Below are positions 51,263 through 61,258 of a DNA stretch of 64,000 nucleotides, one piece after another. Position 1 is the first letter of the stretch. Every line of letters starts with the position of its first letter. The notes under the pieces were generated by a model. It worked only from the letters and a program-made list of their open reading frames with translations, ran no database searches and had not been told where the DNA came from. The translations under genes and the position numbers were made by a program. The stretch comes from Novosphingobium sp. (lineage in GTDB: Bacteria > Pseudomonadota > Alphaproteobacteria > Sphingomonadales > Sphingomonadaceae). Location: contig JAGHZR010000007.1 of NCBI GenBank assembly GCA_017745295.1, forward strand, positions 124,001 through 188,000. The letters run 5' to 3'.

Positions 51263-51847
51263 TCAGGGCTGGGCGCGGCTGCCGGGCTTGACCGCCGGGG
51301 TGGCGGCCAGTTCGGGCGGCAGTTCGTCTGGCGCGTAGGTCGGGAAGTTGAGCGCCACCAGCGGGAAGAACGGCACGCCGAGGTCCACCGCACCGGCGGA
51401 ACGGTCGATCAGCGAGGCTGCCGCGATCACTTCGCCGCCGGCTTCCTCGATCGCCTTGATCGCCTCGCGGCTGGAGAGACCGGTCGTCACCACGTCCTCG
51501 ACCATCAGCACCTTGTCGCCGGGTTCGAGGCTGAAACCGCGGCGCAGTTCGAAGGTGCCGGTCGGGCGCTCGACGAACATCGCATCGACCTGAAGGGCGC
51601 GGCCCATTTCCTGGCCGATGATGACCCCGCCCATCGCGGGCGAGACGACTTTGGTGATGGCCCTGCGAATATCGTGGGGGAGTTTTGCCGCGATCGCGAC
51701 AGCGAGTCGTCCGGCGCGGTCGGGGTTCATCAGAACCCGCGCGCACTGGAGATAATAAGCGCTGTGCCGACCCGAGGAAAGCAGGAAATGCCCTTCAAGC
51801 AAGGCCTTGCTGGCGCGGAACTCGGCGAGGACTTCTTCTTCCTGCAT
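51263..51847 (-). CDS. pyrE: Orotate phosphoribosyltransferase
   Basis: 194 residues: HFLLSSGRHSAYYLQCARVL, VVSPAMGGVIIGQEMGRAL and the PRPP-binding block VLMVEDVVTTGLSSREA identify PyrE. It makes OMP from orotate and PRPP in pyrimidine synthesis. First gene of the leftward operon pyrE-pdxJ-acpS-lepB-transporter-DUF3089-ruvX. It is divergent from coxB, with 206 bases between. Confidence 0.95.
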   Translation of the reverse strand: MQEEEVLAEFRASKALLEGHFLLSSGRHSAYYLQCARVLMNPDRAGRLAVAIAAKLPHDIRRAITKVVSPAMGGVIIGQEMGRALQVDAMFVERPTGTFELRRGFSLEPGDKVLMVEDVVTTGLSSREAIKAIEEAGGEVIAAASLIDRSAGAVDLGVPFFPLVALNFPTYAPDELPPELAATPAVKPGSRAQP

Positions 51848-52053
51848 CGGAGGTATTCCTTTGGTGCAATTTGCATGTGTTCTGGCGGGGTGCGAGGACC
51901 CCGTGCGTCAAAAATCCCCTAGAGGCGCTTGAGACAGGCGGCAAGGCCGCGTATAGCCCCTTGTCAACGGGGGCAAAAAGCCTCCGCAATAGGGGTGCGC
52001 GCTTGGGAGGCGACTCACTTGCGCGATCATAAGAAAACGGAAGCGCTGTAACC

Positions 52054-53103
52054 ATGATATTGGGCAAAACCGTTCTTACTTTGGGCGAGTCTGCGAAGGC
52101 CGTCGGTCGGCATTTCGTTGCAGCCATGGCGTTTTCGTCAAGTCTGGCAATCACTTCCGCAATCGCGGCGCCTGCCGCAGAGGCCGTTCCCGCAGCGGGC
52201 TATACGCCGATGAAGCCCACGCCGGGCATCGGCATGCCGGTTGAAGGCGGAATTGGCCTCCAGCAGCAATATTCCAAGCTTGGCGAATATGGCGAGTGGA
52301 TTCACGACGGCGTGCTGATGCCGATCATCACCGTCATCACGCTCTTCGTGCTGCTGCTGATCATCATAATCGCGGTGCGCTACAACCGCCGCGCCAATCC
52401 GGTCGCTTCGAAGACCAGCCACAACACCATCCTCGAAGTGGTGTGGACGCTGGTTCCGGTGCTGATCCTGATCGGCATCGCGGTGCCCTCGATCGACCTC
52501 ATCGCCAAGCAGTACAAGCCCGCTCCCAAGGGTGCGTTGACCATCAAGGTCACCGGCAACCAGTGGTTCTGGACGTACGGCTACCCCGATAACGGCGATT
52601 TCGAGGTCGTCTCGAACATGCTCAACCTGCCCGGCCAGCCGACCATCAACAACGGCGTGCGCGAAGTGGGTTCCAAGCCGTGGGACGGCCCCTCACACCT
52701 CGAGGTGGACAACCGCATGGTGGTGCCGGTGGGCGAGCCGATCCGGCTCCAGATCACCGCCGCCGACGTGATCCACTCTTTCGCGGTGCCCTCGCTGTGG
52801 TTCAAGCTTGACGCCGTGCCCGGCCGCATCAACGAAAAGGTGCTGCTGGTCGAGAAGCCGGGCGTCTACTATGGCCAGTGCTCCGAACTCTGCGGCGCCA
52901 AGCACGGCTACATGCCGATTGCGGTCGAAGCGCTGCCCCGCGCGCAATACGATGCCTGGGTCCTGACTCACGCCGGGGGTGTGATCGACGGCCAGAAGCC
53001 CGCCGCAGTTGCGGCGTCCCCAGCGGCTCCTGCCGCAGTCGCCACGGAAGCGGCATCGGAGGCTCCGGCCGCCGATGCCACCGCCGCAGCTACCGCCGAA
53101 TAA
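52054..53103 (+). CDS. coxB: Cytochrome c oxidase subunit II
   Basis: 349 residues. A signal sequence (to about residue 45) and two spans ([40 protein letters not shown]) precede the periplasmic cupredoxin domain. The CuA ligands lie in [16 protein letters not shown] and the earlier IHSFAVPSL His. A C-terminal Ala/Pro-rich tail of about 40 residues is extra. It accepts electrons from cytochrome c. First gene of the aa3 oxidase operon. Confidence 0.96.
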   Translation: MILGKTVLTLGESAKAVGRHFVAAMAFSSSLAITSAIAAPAAEAVPAAGYTPMKPTPGIGMPVEGGIGLQQQYSKLGEYGEWIHDGVLMPIITVITLFVLLLIIIIAVRYNRRANPVASKTSHNTILEVVWTLVPVLILIGIAVPSIDLIAKQYKPAPKGALTIKVTGNQWFWTYGYPDNGDFEVVSNMLNLPGQPTINNGVREVGSKPWDGPSHLEVDNRMVVPVGEPIRLQITAADVIHSFAVPSLWFKLDAVPGRINEKVLLVEKPGVYYGQCSELCGAKHGYMPIAVEALPRAQYDAWVLTHAGGVIDGQKPAAVAASPAAPAAVATEAASEAPAADATAAATAE

Positions 53104-53131
53104 GCGCGAATCGAAGGACAGGGCCTCTACC

Positions 53132-54820
53132 ATGGCAACCACCGTTCCCGAGCATTTCCAGGGCAATGTGGATCACCACGCCCACACCGATCACGATCAC
53201 AAGCCCGCGTTCTTCGCGCGCTGGTTCATGTCCACCAACCACAAGGACATCGGCACGATGTACCTGATCTTCGCGATCTTCGCGGGGATCATCGGCGGTG
53301 CCTTCTCCGGTATGATGCGCGTCGAGCTGGCCGAACCGGGCATTCAGTACCTGGATATCTTCGCCCGCTGGTTCGGCGCGACCAATCCGGACTTCAACTC
53401 GACGCTGCACGTCTGGAACGTGCTCATCACCGCCCACGGGTTGATCATGGTGTTCTTCATGGTCATGCCGGCGATGATCGGCGGCTTCGGCAACTGGTTC
53501 GTGCCGCTGATGATCGGCGCGCCGGACATGGCCTTCCCGCGCATGAACAACATCTCGTTCTGGCTGACCGTGGCGGGCTTCATCTCGCTGCTGTGCTCCG
53601 CCTTCGTGCCCGGCGGCACGGGTCTCGGCGCGGGCACCGGCTGGACGGTCTATGCCCCACTCTCGACCAGCGGCTCGCCCGGACCCGCGGTGGACTTCGG
53701 CATCTTCGCGCTGCACCTTGCCGGTGCCGGCTCGATCATGGGCGCGATCAACTTCATCACCACGATCTTCAACATGCGTGCCCCCGGCATGACCATGCAC
53801 AAGATGCCGCTGTTCGTCTGGTCGGTGCTGGTCACCGCCTTCCTGCTGCTGCTCTCGCTGCCGGTCCTGGCCGCCGCGATCACCATGCTGCTGACCGACC
53901 GTAATTTCGGCACCACCTTCTTCGACCCCTCGGGCGGCGGCGATCCGGTGCTTTACCAGCACCTGTTCTGGTTCTTCGGCCACCCCGAAGTCTACATCAT
54001 GATCCTGCCGGGCTTCGGCATCATCTCGCAGATCGTTTCGACTTTCTCGAAGAAGCCGGTGTTCGGTTACCTCGGCATGGCTTACGCGATGGTCGCGATC
54101 GGCGTGGTCGGCTTCATCGTCTGGGCGCACCACATGTACGCCACCGGCATGTCGGTGAACACGAAGATGTATTTCACCGCCGCCACCATGGTCATCGCGG
54201 TGCCGACCGGCATCAAGATCTTTTCGTGGATCGCGACGATGTGGGGCGGTTCGGTGGAGTTCAAGAGCCCGATGGTCTGGGCGATCGGCTTCATCTTCCT
54301 CTTCACCGTCGGCGGCGTGACCGGCGTGGTCCTGGCCAACGGCGGCGTCGACGACGTGCTGCACGACACCTACTACGTCGTGGCGCACTTCCACTACGTG
54401 CTTTCGCTGGGTGCGGTGACGGCGCTCTTCGCCGGGTTCTACTACTGGTTCCCGAAGATGAGCGGCCGCATGCACTCCGAGTTCCTCGCGCACGTCCATT
54501 TCTGGATCTTCTTCATCGGCGTGAACATGATCTTCTTCCCGATGCACTTCCTCGGGCTGCAAGGCATGCCGCGCCGCTATCCGGACTATGCCGAGGCCTA
54601 CCAGCACTGGAACCACGTCGCGACGATCGGCTACATGGTCATGGCGACCAGCCTCGTCGTGTGGCTGATCAACATGATCTATGCCTACACGGCAGGCCGC
54701 AAGGCCGAGGACAGCTACTGGGGCGAAGGTGCCACGACGCTGGAATGGACGCTGTCCAGCCCGCCGCCGTACCACCAGTTCGAGACGCTTCCGGTCATCG
54801 AGGAAGCCGCGCACCACTGA
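53132..54820 (+). CDS. coxA: Cytochrome c oxidase subunit I
   Basis: 562 residues from ATG 53132, twelve spans. Key sites: the low-spin haem His in [20 protein letters not shown], CuB/cross-link region [28 protein letters not shown] for CuB, and [18 protein letters not shown] for the two haem-iron His. The K- and D-channel residues appear present. It reduces O2 to water and pumps protons. 28 bases after coxB. Confidence 0.97.
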   Translation: MATTVPEHFQGNVDHHAHTDHDHKPAFFARWFMSTNHKDIGTMYLIFAIFAGIIGGAFSGMMRVELAEPGIQYLDIFARWFGATNPDFNSTLHVWNVLITAHGLIMVFFMVMPAMIGGFGNWFVPLMIGAPDMAFPRMNNISFWLTVAGFISLLCSAFVPGGTGLGAGTGWTVYAPLSTSGSPGPAVDFGIFALHLAGAGSIMGAINFITTIFNMRAPGMTMHKMPLFVWSVLVTAFLLLLSLPVLAAAITMLLTDRNFGTTFFDPSGGGDPVLYQHLFWFFGHPEVYIMILPGFGIISQIVSTFSKKPVFGYLGMAYAMVAIGVVGFIVWAHHMYATGMSVNTKMYFTAATMVIAVPTGIKIFSWIATMWGGSVEFKSPMVWAIGFIFLFTVGGVTGVVLANGGVDDVLHDTYYVVAHFHYVLSLGAVTALFAGFYYWFPKMSGRMHSEFLAHVHFWIFFIGVNMIFFPMHFLGLQGMPRRYPDYAEAYQHWNHVATIGYMVMATSLVVWLINMIYAYTAGRKAEDSYWGEGATTLEWTLSSPPPYHQFETLPVIEEAAHH

Positions 54821-54912
54821 TCCCGTGCGCCGTCCCGGCGGATCGCCGGGGCGGCGCCCGATTCGCAAGGTCCTCGCTTTTCGGGGCCTCGTGGGTGTAA
54901 GGGGCCACCATC

Positions 54913-55827
54913 ATGACGACAACGAGTCCCTCCCAAACCGCTTTCCTGCCCGCCGACTGGCGCGATCTACTGGCGCTGACCAAGCCGCGTGTGATGAGCC
55001 TGGTGATCTTCACCGGCCTCTGCGGATTGCTCGCCGCGCCTGAGCGAATTCATCCGGTTATTGCTTTCACCGCGATCCTCTGCATCGCCATGGGCGCGGG
55101 CGGTGCCGCCGCGCTCAACCAGTGGTGGGAGGCCGATCTCGACGCCGGGATGAAGCGCACGGCCAATCGCCCGCTGCCGCAGGGCCGACTCGACCGCACT
55201 ACCGCGCGCGACTTCGCGGGCGTGCTCTGCGCGGTCTCGGTCTTCCTGATGGGCTTTGCGGTCGGCTGGCTGCCCGCCGCGATCCTGGCGATCTCGATCA
55301 TCTACTATTCGGTGATCTACACGATCTGGCTCAAGCCGCGCACGCCGCAGAACATCGTCATCGGCGGCGGTGCCGGCGCCTTCCCGCCGCTGATCGGCTG
55401 GGTGGCGGTGACCGGCCATGTCACGCTGATGCCGGTGCTGCTTTTCGCGATCATCTTCTTCTGGACCCCGCCGCACTTCTGGGCACTCGCGCTGTTCGTG
55501 AAGAGCGACTACGCCAAGGTCGGCATTCCGATGATGCCGGTCGTCGCGGGCGAGAAGGCGACGCGCCATCAGATCCTGATCTACGCCGTGCTGCTGCTGC
55601 CGCTTTCGGTGCTGCCGTGGTGGATCGGCGGAACCGGCGCGATCTACGGAATTTCCGCCCTGGTGCTGTCCTCGCTGTTCCTGGCGCTTTCCATCCGTGT
55701 CGGCCTGCGCGAGCGCAGCGGCGAGGACGACGCCATGAAGCCGGAAAAGCAGCTTTTCGCCTATTCGGTGCTCTACCTCTTCGCGCTTTTCGCGGTGTTG
55801 GTGGTGGATCGCTTCATCGTCCTTTGA
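54913..55827 (+). CDS. ctaB: Protohaem IX farnesyltransferase (haem O synthase)
   Basis: 304 residues, UbiA prenyltransferase fold with about eight spans. The prenyl-diphosphate motif is [21 protein letters not shown], and the second acidic loop is [19 protein letters not shown]. It adds a farnesyl group to haem B, giving haem O for the aa3 oxidase. In the cox operon, 92 bases after coxA. Confidence 0.96.
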   Translation: MTTTSPSQTAFLPADWRDLLALTKPRVMSLVIFTGLCGLLAAPERIHPVIAFTAILCIAMGAGGAAALNQWWEADLDAGMKRTANRPLPQGRLDRTTARDFAGVLCAVSVFLMGFAVGWLPAAILAISIIYYSVIYTIWLKPRTPQNIVIGGGAGAFPPLIGWVAVTGHVTLMPVLLFAIIFFWTPPHFWALALFVKSDYAKVGIPMMPVVAGEKATRHQILIYAVLLLPLSVLPWWIGGTGAIYGISALVLSSLFLALSIRVGLRERSGEDDAMKPEKQLFAYSVLYLFALFAVLVVDRFIVL

Positions 55828-55838
55828 AAGATCGCAGC

Positions 55839-55970
55839 ATGAACGAAGCCAAATCGTCCGATCCCAGAACCCCCGAGCAGATTCGCCGCAGTCGCAATCG
55901 GGTTCTGGCGCTCAGCCTGGCAGGCTTCGTGGTGCTGGTGTTCCTGATCTCGATCGCGAAGATGAGCTGA
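55839..55970 (+). CDS. Small single-span protein of the cox operon (CoxF-like)
   Basis: 43 residues: a hydrophilic N-terminus (MNEAKSSDPRTPEQIRRSRN) and one span (LALSLAGFVVLVFLISI). It sits between ctaB and ctaG, where alphaproteobacteria carry a short CoxF-like or unnamed membrane protein. Its stop overlaps the ctaG start by one base. It probably assists oxidase assembly, judged by position. Confidence 0.8.
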   Translation: MNEAKSSDPRTPEQIRRSRNRVLALSLAGFVVLVFLISIAKMS

Positions 55971-56575
55971 TGGCCGAGGCCCCCGCCCTAGCTGTGCCCA
56001 TCTCGCGCCGCAGCAACCGGCGCGTCGCTTTCATCGCCCTGTCGATGGCTCTGCTGATGCTGGGCCTCGGCTATGCCTCGGTTCCGCTCTACCGCATGTT
56101 CTGCCAGGTGACCGGCTACGGCGGGACCACCCAGCGTGCCGACGAAGCCAAGGCGGCGGGCGTGCAGGTGACCGACAAGACCATGTCGATCCGCTTCGAC
56201 GCCAATGTCGAGCGCGGCATGCCGTGGCAGTTCAAGCCGCTCCAGCGCACTGACACGGTGACCATCGGCGAGCGTGACATGGCGCTTTTCTGGGCCAAAA
56301 ACGATTCCGACAAGGTCATCACCGGCACCGCCAGCTTCAATGTCGAGCCGGAGCAGGCCGCGCGCTACTTCAACAAGATCCAGTGCTTCTGCTTCACCGA
56401 GCAGACGCTCCAGCCGGGCGAAGCGGTAAAGATGCCGGTGATCTACTACGTCGATCCGGCGATCCTGAACGATCCCGACAACAAGGACGTGGAGCAGATC
56501 ACCCTCAGCTATACCTTCCACGTCACCAGCATCTCGGATGCAAAGACGCTGGACCACGGCGGCACGGGCGGTTAA
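55970..56575 (+). CDS. ctaG: Cytochrome c oxidase assembly protein, copper chaperone
   Basis: 201 residues: one N-terminal span (AFIALSMALLMLGLGYASVPLY) with the VPLYRMFCQVTGYGG motif, then a periplasmic immunoglobulin-like domain with the copper pair in IQCFCFTEQTL. The family (Cox11/CtaG) delivers Cu to the CuB site of subunit I. One-base overlap with the preceding gene; coxC follows after 87 bases. Confidence 0.96.
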   Translation: MAEAPALAVPISRRSNRRVAFIALSMALLMLGLGYASVPLYRMFCQVTGYGGTTQRADEAKAAGVQVTDKTMSIRFDANVERGMPWQFKPLQRTDTVTIGERDMALFWAKNDSDKVITGTASFNVEPEQAARYFNKIQCFCFTEQTLQPGEAVKMPVIYYVDPAILNDPDNKDVEQITLSYTFHVTSISDAKTLDHGGTGG

Positions 56576-56662
56576 GTCCCGGTACGGGATACAAATCACG
56601 GGGGGAGCATTACCCCACCGGAAGAATCGAACACGGAAGTCGAGAACGGGGACGAAGGCACC

Positions 56663-57484
56663 ATGGCCGGTACAAAGAATCACGATTATCACATTCTTCC
56701 GCCGGACATCGCGCCGCTGGCGACCACCATCGGTGCCCTGACCTTCACGTCGGGCATGGTCCTTTTCATGCATGACATGGCGGGCGGCAAGTTCGTGCCC
56801 TGGCTGGGCCTGGCGATCCTGCTGGCCTCGATGTTCATGTGGTTCTCGAAGATCATCAAGGAAGCCCATGCGGGCGACCACACGCCGGTGGTGCAGCTTC
56901 ACCAGCGCTATGGCATGATCCTGTTCATCGCTTCCGAAGTGATGTTCTTCGTCGGCTGGTTCTGGGCCTTCTTCGATTTCTCGCTGTTCCCCTCGACCCT
57001 TGCGGAAGCGGTCGGCGGGCAGTGGCCGCCCAAGGCGATCGAGGCGGTGATGGACCCGTTCGACCTGCCGCTGCTCAACACGCTGATCCTGCTGTGCTCT
57101 GGCACAACCGTCACCTGGGCGCACCACGCGCTTATCCACGGTGACCGCGAGGGGCTGAAGAAGGGCCTCTGGGCGACGATCCTGCTCGGCCTGCTGTTCT
57201 CCAGCATTCAGGCCTACGAGTATGTCCACGCCCCGTTCCCCTTCGGCCAGAATACCTACGGTTCGGCGTTCTACATGGCGACGGGCTTCCACGGCTTCCA
57301 CGTCATCGTCGGCACCATCATGCTGATCGTCTGCCTGAAGCGCGCCTACAACGGCGATTTCACGCCGCGCCAGCACTTCGGCTTCGAGGCGGCGGCCTGG
57401 TATTGGCACTTCGTCGACGTGGTCTGGCTGTTCCTTTTCGTCGCCATCTACGTCTGGGGCGGCTGGGGTTATCCGACCCACTGA
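56663..57484 (+). CDS. coxC: Cytochrome c oxidase subunit III
   Basis: 273 residues with seven spans: HDYHILPPDIAPLATTIGAL at the start, RYGMILFIASEVMFFVGWFWAFF (conserved Glu), HHALIHGDR, ATGFHGFHVIVGTIML (GFHG motif) and AAWYWHFVDVVWLFLFVAIYV. It stabilises the proton uptake of subunit I. Followed by a hairpin and the SURF1 gene. Confidence 0.97.
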   Translation: MAGTKNHDYHILPPDIAPLATTIGALTFTSGMVLFMHDMAGGKFVPWLGLAILLASMFMWFSKIIKEAHAGDHTPVVQLHQRYGMILFIASEVMFFVGWFWAFFDFSLFPSTLAEAVGGQWPPKAIEAVMDPFDLPLLNTLILLCSGTTVTWAHHALIHGDREGLKKGLWATILLGLLFSSIQAYEYVHAPFPFGQNTYGSAFYMATGFHGFHVIVGTIMLIVCLKRAYNGDFTPRQHFGFEAAAWYWHFVDVVWLFLFVAIYVWGGWGYPTH

Positions 57485-57521
57485 GCGCCGGACAGGCCTC
57501 GATATCGGAAAGTTCGAATAA

Positions 57522-57555
57522 GGGCAGCCGCGTCATCCGCGTCTGCCCTCTTTCG
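57522..57555 (+). terminator. Hairpin with T-rich tail between coxC and SURF1 gene
   Basis: GGGCAGCCGCG (57522-57532) pairs with CGCGTCTGCCC (one mismatch, 57538-57548) around TCATC, followed by TCTTTCGTTTT. It has the form of an intrinsic terminator but lies within a co-directional series, so it may only partly stop transcription. Confidence 0.6.
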
Positions 57556-57579
57556 TTTTCAACGCCCCCAGGAGCAGCC

Positions 57580-58146
57580 ATGCGCCGAATTCCCGTTATC
57601 GCCACGCTGCTCGTCCTCGTCGCCGTGGGTTTAATGATCGCGCTCGGCTTCTGGCAGCTTGACCGGCTCCGCGAAAAGGAAGCGCTGCTGGCGCACTATG
57701 CGGGGGCGCAGCAACAGGCGGAGGAGGTCGACTGGCCGCGTGACGCCAAGGGGCAGACGGACTTGCTCTATCGCCACGCCCGGCTCGATTGCGCGGCGGT
57801 CACCGGCCATTCCAGCATCGCCGGGCGCAATGCCAAAGGCGAATCGGGTGCGGCGCAGACCGCCGACTGCACTCTGGCGGACGGCACCAAGGCGCTCGTC
57901 GTGCTCGGCTGGTCGCGGCTGCCGATGGCGGCGGGCGGCTGGTCGGGCGGCGAGGTCCACGGCGTGATCGCGCCGGGACCGAGGCTGGTGGCTGCCCCGC
58001 CGCTCGCGGGGCTGGAGGCCAATGCCATTCCCGATCCCGCCGAAATTCCCAACAACCACTTCGCTTATGCGGTGCAATGGTTCGTCTTCGCGGCGACGGC
58101 GCTGGTGATCTACGGGCTGGCGCTGAGGAAGCGGCGGGCGACTTGA
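57580..58146 (+). CDS. SURF1-family cytochrome oxidase biogenesis protein
   Basis: 188 residues, shorter than the common 230-300. It has the N-terminal span with LMIALGFWQLDRLREKEALL and the C-terminal NNHFAYAVQWFVFAATALVIYG, both SURF1 hallmarks. The central periplasmic part has GESGAAQTADC in place of longer insertions. SURF1 aids haem a insertion into subunit I. Strong GGAG site; follows coxC. Confidence 0.92.
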   Translation: MRRIPVIATLLVLVAVGLMIALGFWQLDRLREKEALLAHYAGAQQQAEEVDWPRDAKGQTDLLYRHARLDCAAVTGHSSIAGRNAKGESGAAQTADCTLADGTKALVVLGWSRLPMAAGGWSGGEVHGVIAPGPRLVAAPPLAGLEANAIPDPAEIPNNHFAYAVQWFVFAATALVIYGLALRKRRAT

Positions 58147-58249
58147 GCCGCGATCCGGCATTTCGCTTCGCGGGGCTTTAGGAATTGTTCTTGCCAAACC
58201 CCAACGACAGGCTTTTCATTTCGCGCCCCTGCGGCTAACCGCGCGGGTT

Positions 58250-59650
58250 ATGGACTACATCAGCACCCGCGGTAGCGCACCGGCGCTCGACTTCGAAGGC
58301 GCCACGCTCGCCGGTCTCGCATCCGACGGCGGCCTCTATGTGCCGCATGAGTGGCCGCGCTTCTCGGCCGAAGAGATCGCGGGACTCGCAGGACTGCCTT
58401 ATGCCGAGCTGGCGGCGAAGATCATGTTCCCCTTCGTCGAGGGCAGCCTGACCTACGACCGCCTGCTGGAACTGACCACGCAGGCTTACGGCCGCTTCGC
58501 GCACAAGGCGGTGACGCCGCTGAAGCAGCTCGACGAGCAGCAGTGGGTGCTGGAACTGTTCCACGGCCCAACGCTGGCGTTCAAGGACGTGGCGCTGCAA
58601 CTGCTGGGTCTGCTGTTCGAGGAATTCCTCGGCCGTTCGGAGCGTAACCTCACCATCGTCGGCGCGACCTCGGGCGACACCGGCTCGGCGGCGATCGACG
58701 CGGTGGCGGGCCGCGCCAAGGTCGATATCTTCATGCTGCACCCCAAGGGCCGCGTGTCCGACGTGCAGCGCCGCCAGATGACCACGGTGCTGGCGCCCAA
58801 CGTCCACAACATCGCCATCGATGGCTCGTTCGACGACGCACAGGCCACCGTGAAGCGCATGTTCAACGACAAGGCGATGACCGACCGCTTCGCCATCGGC
58901 GCGGTGAACTCGATCAACTGGGCGCGCCTGATGGCGCAGGTGGTCTACTACTTCGCCGCCGGGCTCCAGCTCGGCGCGCCGCATCGCAAGCTCGCCTTCT
59001 CGGTGCCGACCGGCAACTTCGGCGATGTCTTCGCCGGCTATGTCGCCGCGCAGATGGGCTTGCCGGTCGAGAAGCTGATCGTCGCCACCAACGTCAACGA
59101 CATCCTCCACCGCGCGCTGGCTGAGGGCGACTACTCGCAGGGCACCGTCACGCCGACCGCCGCGCCTTCGATGGACATTCAGGTCTCGTCGAACTTCGAA
59201 CGCCTGCTGTTCGACCTGAACGGTCGCGACGGCAAGGCGCTGGCCGAGCAGATGGCCGGGTTCGAAGCCAGCAAGGCCATGCAGCTTACGAATGCGCAGC
59301 GCGAAGGCGCCGCCGCGCTGTTCTCCTCCGCCCGCACCGATGCCGATGAAATGGCCTCGACCATTCGCTGGGCCTGGGAGAACTGCGGTGAACTGATCGA
59401 TCCGCACACCGCCTGCGGCCTCTTCGCCGCGCGTACTGCGGGTATCGACGCTAGCATCCCGGTGGTGACGCTGGCGACCGCGCATCCGGCAAAGTTCCCC
59501 GATGCCGTCGAACGCGCCACCGGTCAACGCTCGGGCCTGCCTGCGCGCGTCGGCGACCTGTTCGAGCGTGAAGAGAAGTGCGTCGACCTGACCGGCGACT
59601 ACGAATCGATCGCCGACTTCGTGGCGCAGCACGCGAGCCCGAAGATCTGA
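58250..59650 (+). CDS. thrC: Threonine synthase
   Basis: 466 residues beginning MDYISTRGSAPALDFEGATL. PLP is held by the Lys in GPTLAFKDVALQLLG, with the phosphate loop GATSGDTGSAAIDAV and FSVPTGNFGDVFAGYVA. It turns O-phosphohomoserine into threonine. The long N-terminal domain is that of the proteobacterial ThrC group. The methyltransferase gene starts on its stop (TGATG). Confidence 0.96.
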   Translation: MDYISTRGSAPALDFEGATLAGLASDGGLYVPHEWPRFSAEEIAGLAGLPYAELAAKIMFPFVEGSLTYDRLLELTTQAYGRFAHKAVTPLKQLDEQQWVLELFHGPTLAFKDVALQLLGLLFEEFLGRSERNLTIVGATSGDTGSAAIDAVAGRAKVDIFMLHPKGRVSDVQRRQMTTVLAPNVHNIAIDGSFDDAQATVKRMFNDKAMTDRFAIGAVNSINWARLMAQVVYYFAAGLQLGAPHRKLAFSVPTGNFGDVFAGYVAAQMGLPVEKLIVATNVNDILHRALAEGDYSQGTVTPTAAPSMDIQVSSNFERLLFDLNGRDGKALAEQMAGFEASKAMQLTNAQREGAAALFSSARTDADEMASTIRWAWENCGELIDPHTACGLFAARTAGIDASIPVVTLATAHPAKFPDAVERATGQRSGLPARVGDLFEREEKCVDLTGDYESIADFVAQHASPKI

Positions 59651-60537
59651 TGGCACGCCTGGAAACCCAACCCGTGATCCTCGCCGGAGAGGGCTGGGAC
59701 GATTACGGCCTTGTCGATTCGGGCCATGGCCGCAAGCTGGAGCGCTACGGCGATTACCGCTTCGTGCGCCCCGAACCGCAGGCGATGTGGACGCCGCGGC
59801 TCGAAAACTGGGACGCGCACGGCGAATTCGTGCCCGGCTCCGACGAGGACGGCGGCGGCAGGTGGCTGTTCGACAAGCCGGTGCCGCGCGAAGGCTGGCC
59901 GCTGGCGTGGAACGAAGTCAGCTTCACCGCGCAGTGCACGCCGTTCCGCCATCTTGGCTTCTTCCCGGACATGGCGCCGGTGTGGGACTGGATGCGCGAG
60001 ATGCTCGCGGGCCGCGACGATGCCAATACGCTGAACCTGTTCGGCTATACCGGCGTCGGCACGCTGGCGCTGTCCGCGCATGGCCCGGTCACGCATGTCG
60101 ATGCCTCGAAGAAGTCGGTCGGTCAGGCGCGCGAGAACGCGGCGCTGGCGGGGCTGGAGGATCGCCCGGTCCGTTGGCTGATCGACGATGCCGCCAAGTT
60201 CACCGCGCGCGAAGTGCGCCGGGGCAAGCGTTACGACGGCATCATCCTCGATCCGCCGAAGTTCGGCCGCGGTCCGACCGGCGAAACCTGGCGTCTGGAA
60301 GAAAACCTGCCCAGCCTGCTCGCCGATTGCCGCCAGCTTCTCGATAGTGACAGCAAGTTCCTGTTCCTGACCGTCTACGCCGTGCGCATGTCGTCGCTGG
60401 CGCTGGCCGGGCTGATGGAGGAGCTGTTCCGCGATCTGCCGGGCACCATCGAACATGGCGACCTCTCAGTGCGGGAAGACGGTGAAGGCCGCCTGCTGCC
60501 GACAGCAATTTTCGCGCGCTGGCGCAATAACGGCTAA
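59650..60537 (+). CDS. Class I SAM-dependent methyltransferase, RlmI/RlmK-like
   Basis: 295 residues. The SAM site is TLNLFGYTGVGTLALSAHGP, followed by THVDASKKSVGQARENAALA and the catalytic-loop motif IILDPPKFGRGP. Its relatives methylate cytosine or guanine in 23S rRNA; here the N-terminal PUA domain is missing and replaced by a short beta-rich extension. The likely target is an RNA base, exact position unknown. Overlaps thrC by one base. Confidence 0.9.
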   Translation: MARLETQPVILAGEGWDDYGLVDSGHGRKLERYGDYRFVRPEPQAMWTPRLENWDAHGEFVPGSDEDGGGRWLFDKPVPREGWPLAWNEVSFTAQCTPFRHLGFFPDMAPVWDWMREMLAGRDDANTLNLFGYTGVGTLALSAHGPVTHVDASKKSVGQARENAALAGLEDRPVRWLIDDAAKFTAREVRRGKRYDGIILDPPKFGRGPTGETWRLEENLPSLLADCRQLLDSDSKFLFLTVYAVRMSSLALAGLMEELFRDLPGTIEHGDLSVREDGEGRLLPTAIFARWRNNG

Positions 60538-60548
60538 AGGCGCGCTCC

Positions 60549-60920
60549 ATGACCGATTCGCTCACTCTCGAAGTCGCCGATTTCGAACACGATGTTCTCA
60601 CCGGGATCTACTCGGAAGAGACCGGCAAGCCGCAGCCGCTGCGCTTTACCATTCAGGTCTCGATGAAGCCGATCGACCGCTACACGCCCGATACGCCGCT
60701 GACCGAGAGCAAGAACTACATGGACCTCAAGTTCGCGGCCAGCGATGCGCTGCCGCAGGGGGTCCATTTCAAGCTGATCGAGGCGGTGGCCGATCACGTC
60801 TGCGAGACGCTGTTCCTGCAGGACGCGCGGATTACGGCGGTGACGGTGAAGATCGTCAAGCTCGCCATCGCCGAGGCGGGCGAGAAGATCGGCATCACGC
60901 TCACCCGGCAGCGCCGCTGA
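60549..60920 (+). CDS. folB: Dihydroneopterin aldolase-like protein
   Basis: 123 residues of the T-fold: EVADFEHDVLTGIYSEETGKPQ, FTIQVSMKPI, TESKNYMDLKFAAS, FKLIEAVADHVCETLFLQ and VTVKIVKLAIAEAG. It should release glycolaldehyde from dihydroneopterin in folate synthesis. The usual catalytic Lys near the end is present in the VKIVKL strand. Follows the methyltransferase by 11 bases. Confidence 0.85.
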   Translation: MTDSLTLEVADFEHDVLTGIYSEETGKPQPLRFTIQVSMKPIDRYTPDTPLTESKNYMDLKFAASDALPQGVHFKLIEAVADHVCETLFLQDARITAVTVKIVKLAIAEAGEKIGITLTRQRR

Positions 60921-60923
60921 GCC

Positions 60924-61250
60924 ATGATCCTGCGCGTCGGACCTCTGGCGGACGATCCGCTCGATGCCGCCGCGCAGTTCCATGCCGACATCCTGCCGCA
61001 GGCGCGTGCGCTGCTCGGGCAGGACGATGACCTGACCTTGGTGTTCGCGCCGGGCGGACACGAGCACCATGGCTGGCGTCTGGCCGTGGTTCAGGCGCTC
61101 GCGCGGGACCATGCGCCGCGCCGCGTCAATGCCGTTGCAGGCGCGTCCGAGCAAGCCGTTGCCGCCGCCGCCGACTGGCTGACCCTGGCCCAAGGCATAA
61201 CCGGCCAATACCTTCGGCTTGATGGGCAGGACGCGGGGAGCGTGCTATAG
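60924..61250 (+). CDS. Small Rossmann-like hypothetical protein
   Basis: 108 residues starting MILRVGPLADDPLDAAAQFH, with strand-helix alternation and LTLVFAPGGHEHHGWRLAVV, HAPRRVNAVAGASEQAVAAA. It looks like the last half of a short-chain dehydrogenase fold without catalytic residues. It lies 3 bases after folB and 8 bases before moaA, so it is probably co-transcribed. Function unknown. Confidence 0.75.
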   Translation: MILRVGPLADDPLDAAAQFHADILPQARALLGQDDDLTLVFAPGGHEHHGWRLAVVQALARDHAPRRVNAVAGASEQAVAAAADWLTLAQGITGQYLRLDGQDAGSVL

Positions 61251-61258
61251 CGGCAGCA

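Noticed and set aside
53090..54868. A 592-codon minus-strand frame
   Set aside because: Antisense of coxA, extremely rich in Arg, Asp, His and Glu, a typical shadow of a membrane protein in GC-rich DNA.
61251..61258. A molybdenum-cofactor riboswitch before moaA
   Set aside because: Only 8 bases separate the preceding gene from moaA, leaving no space for one.
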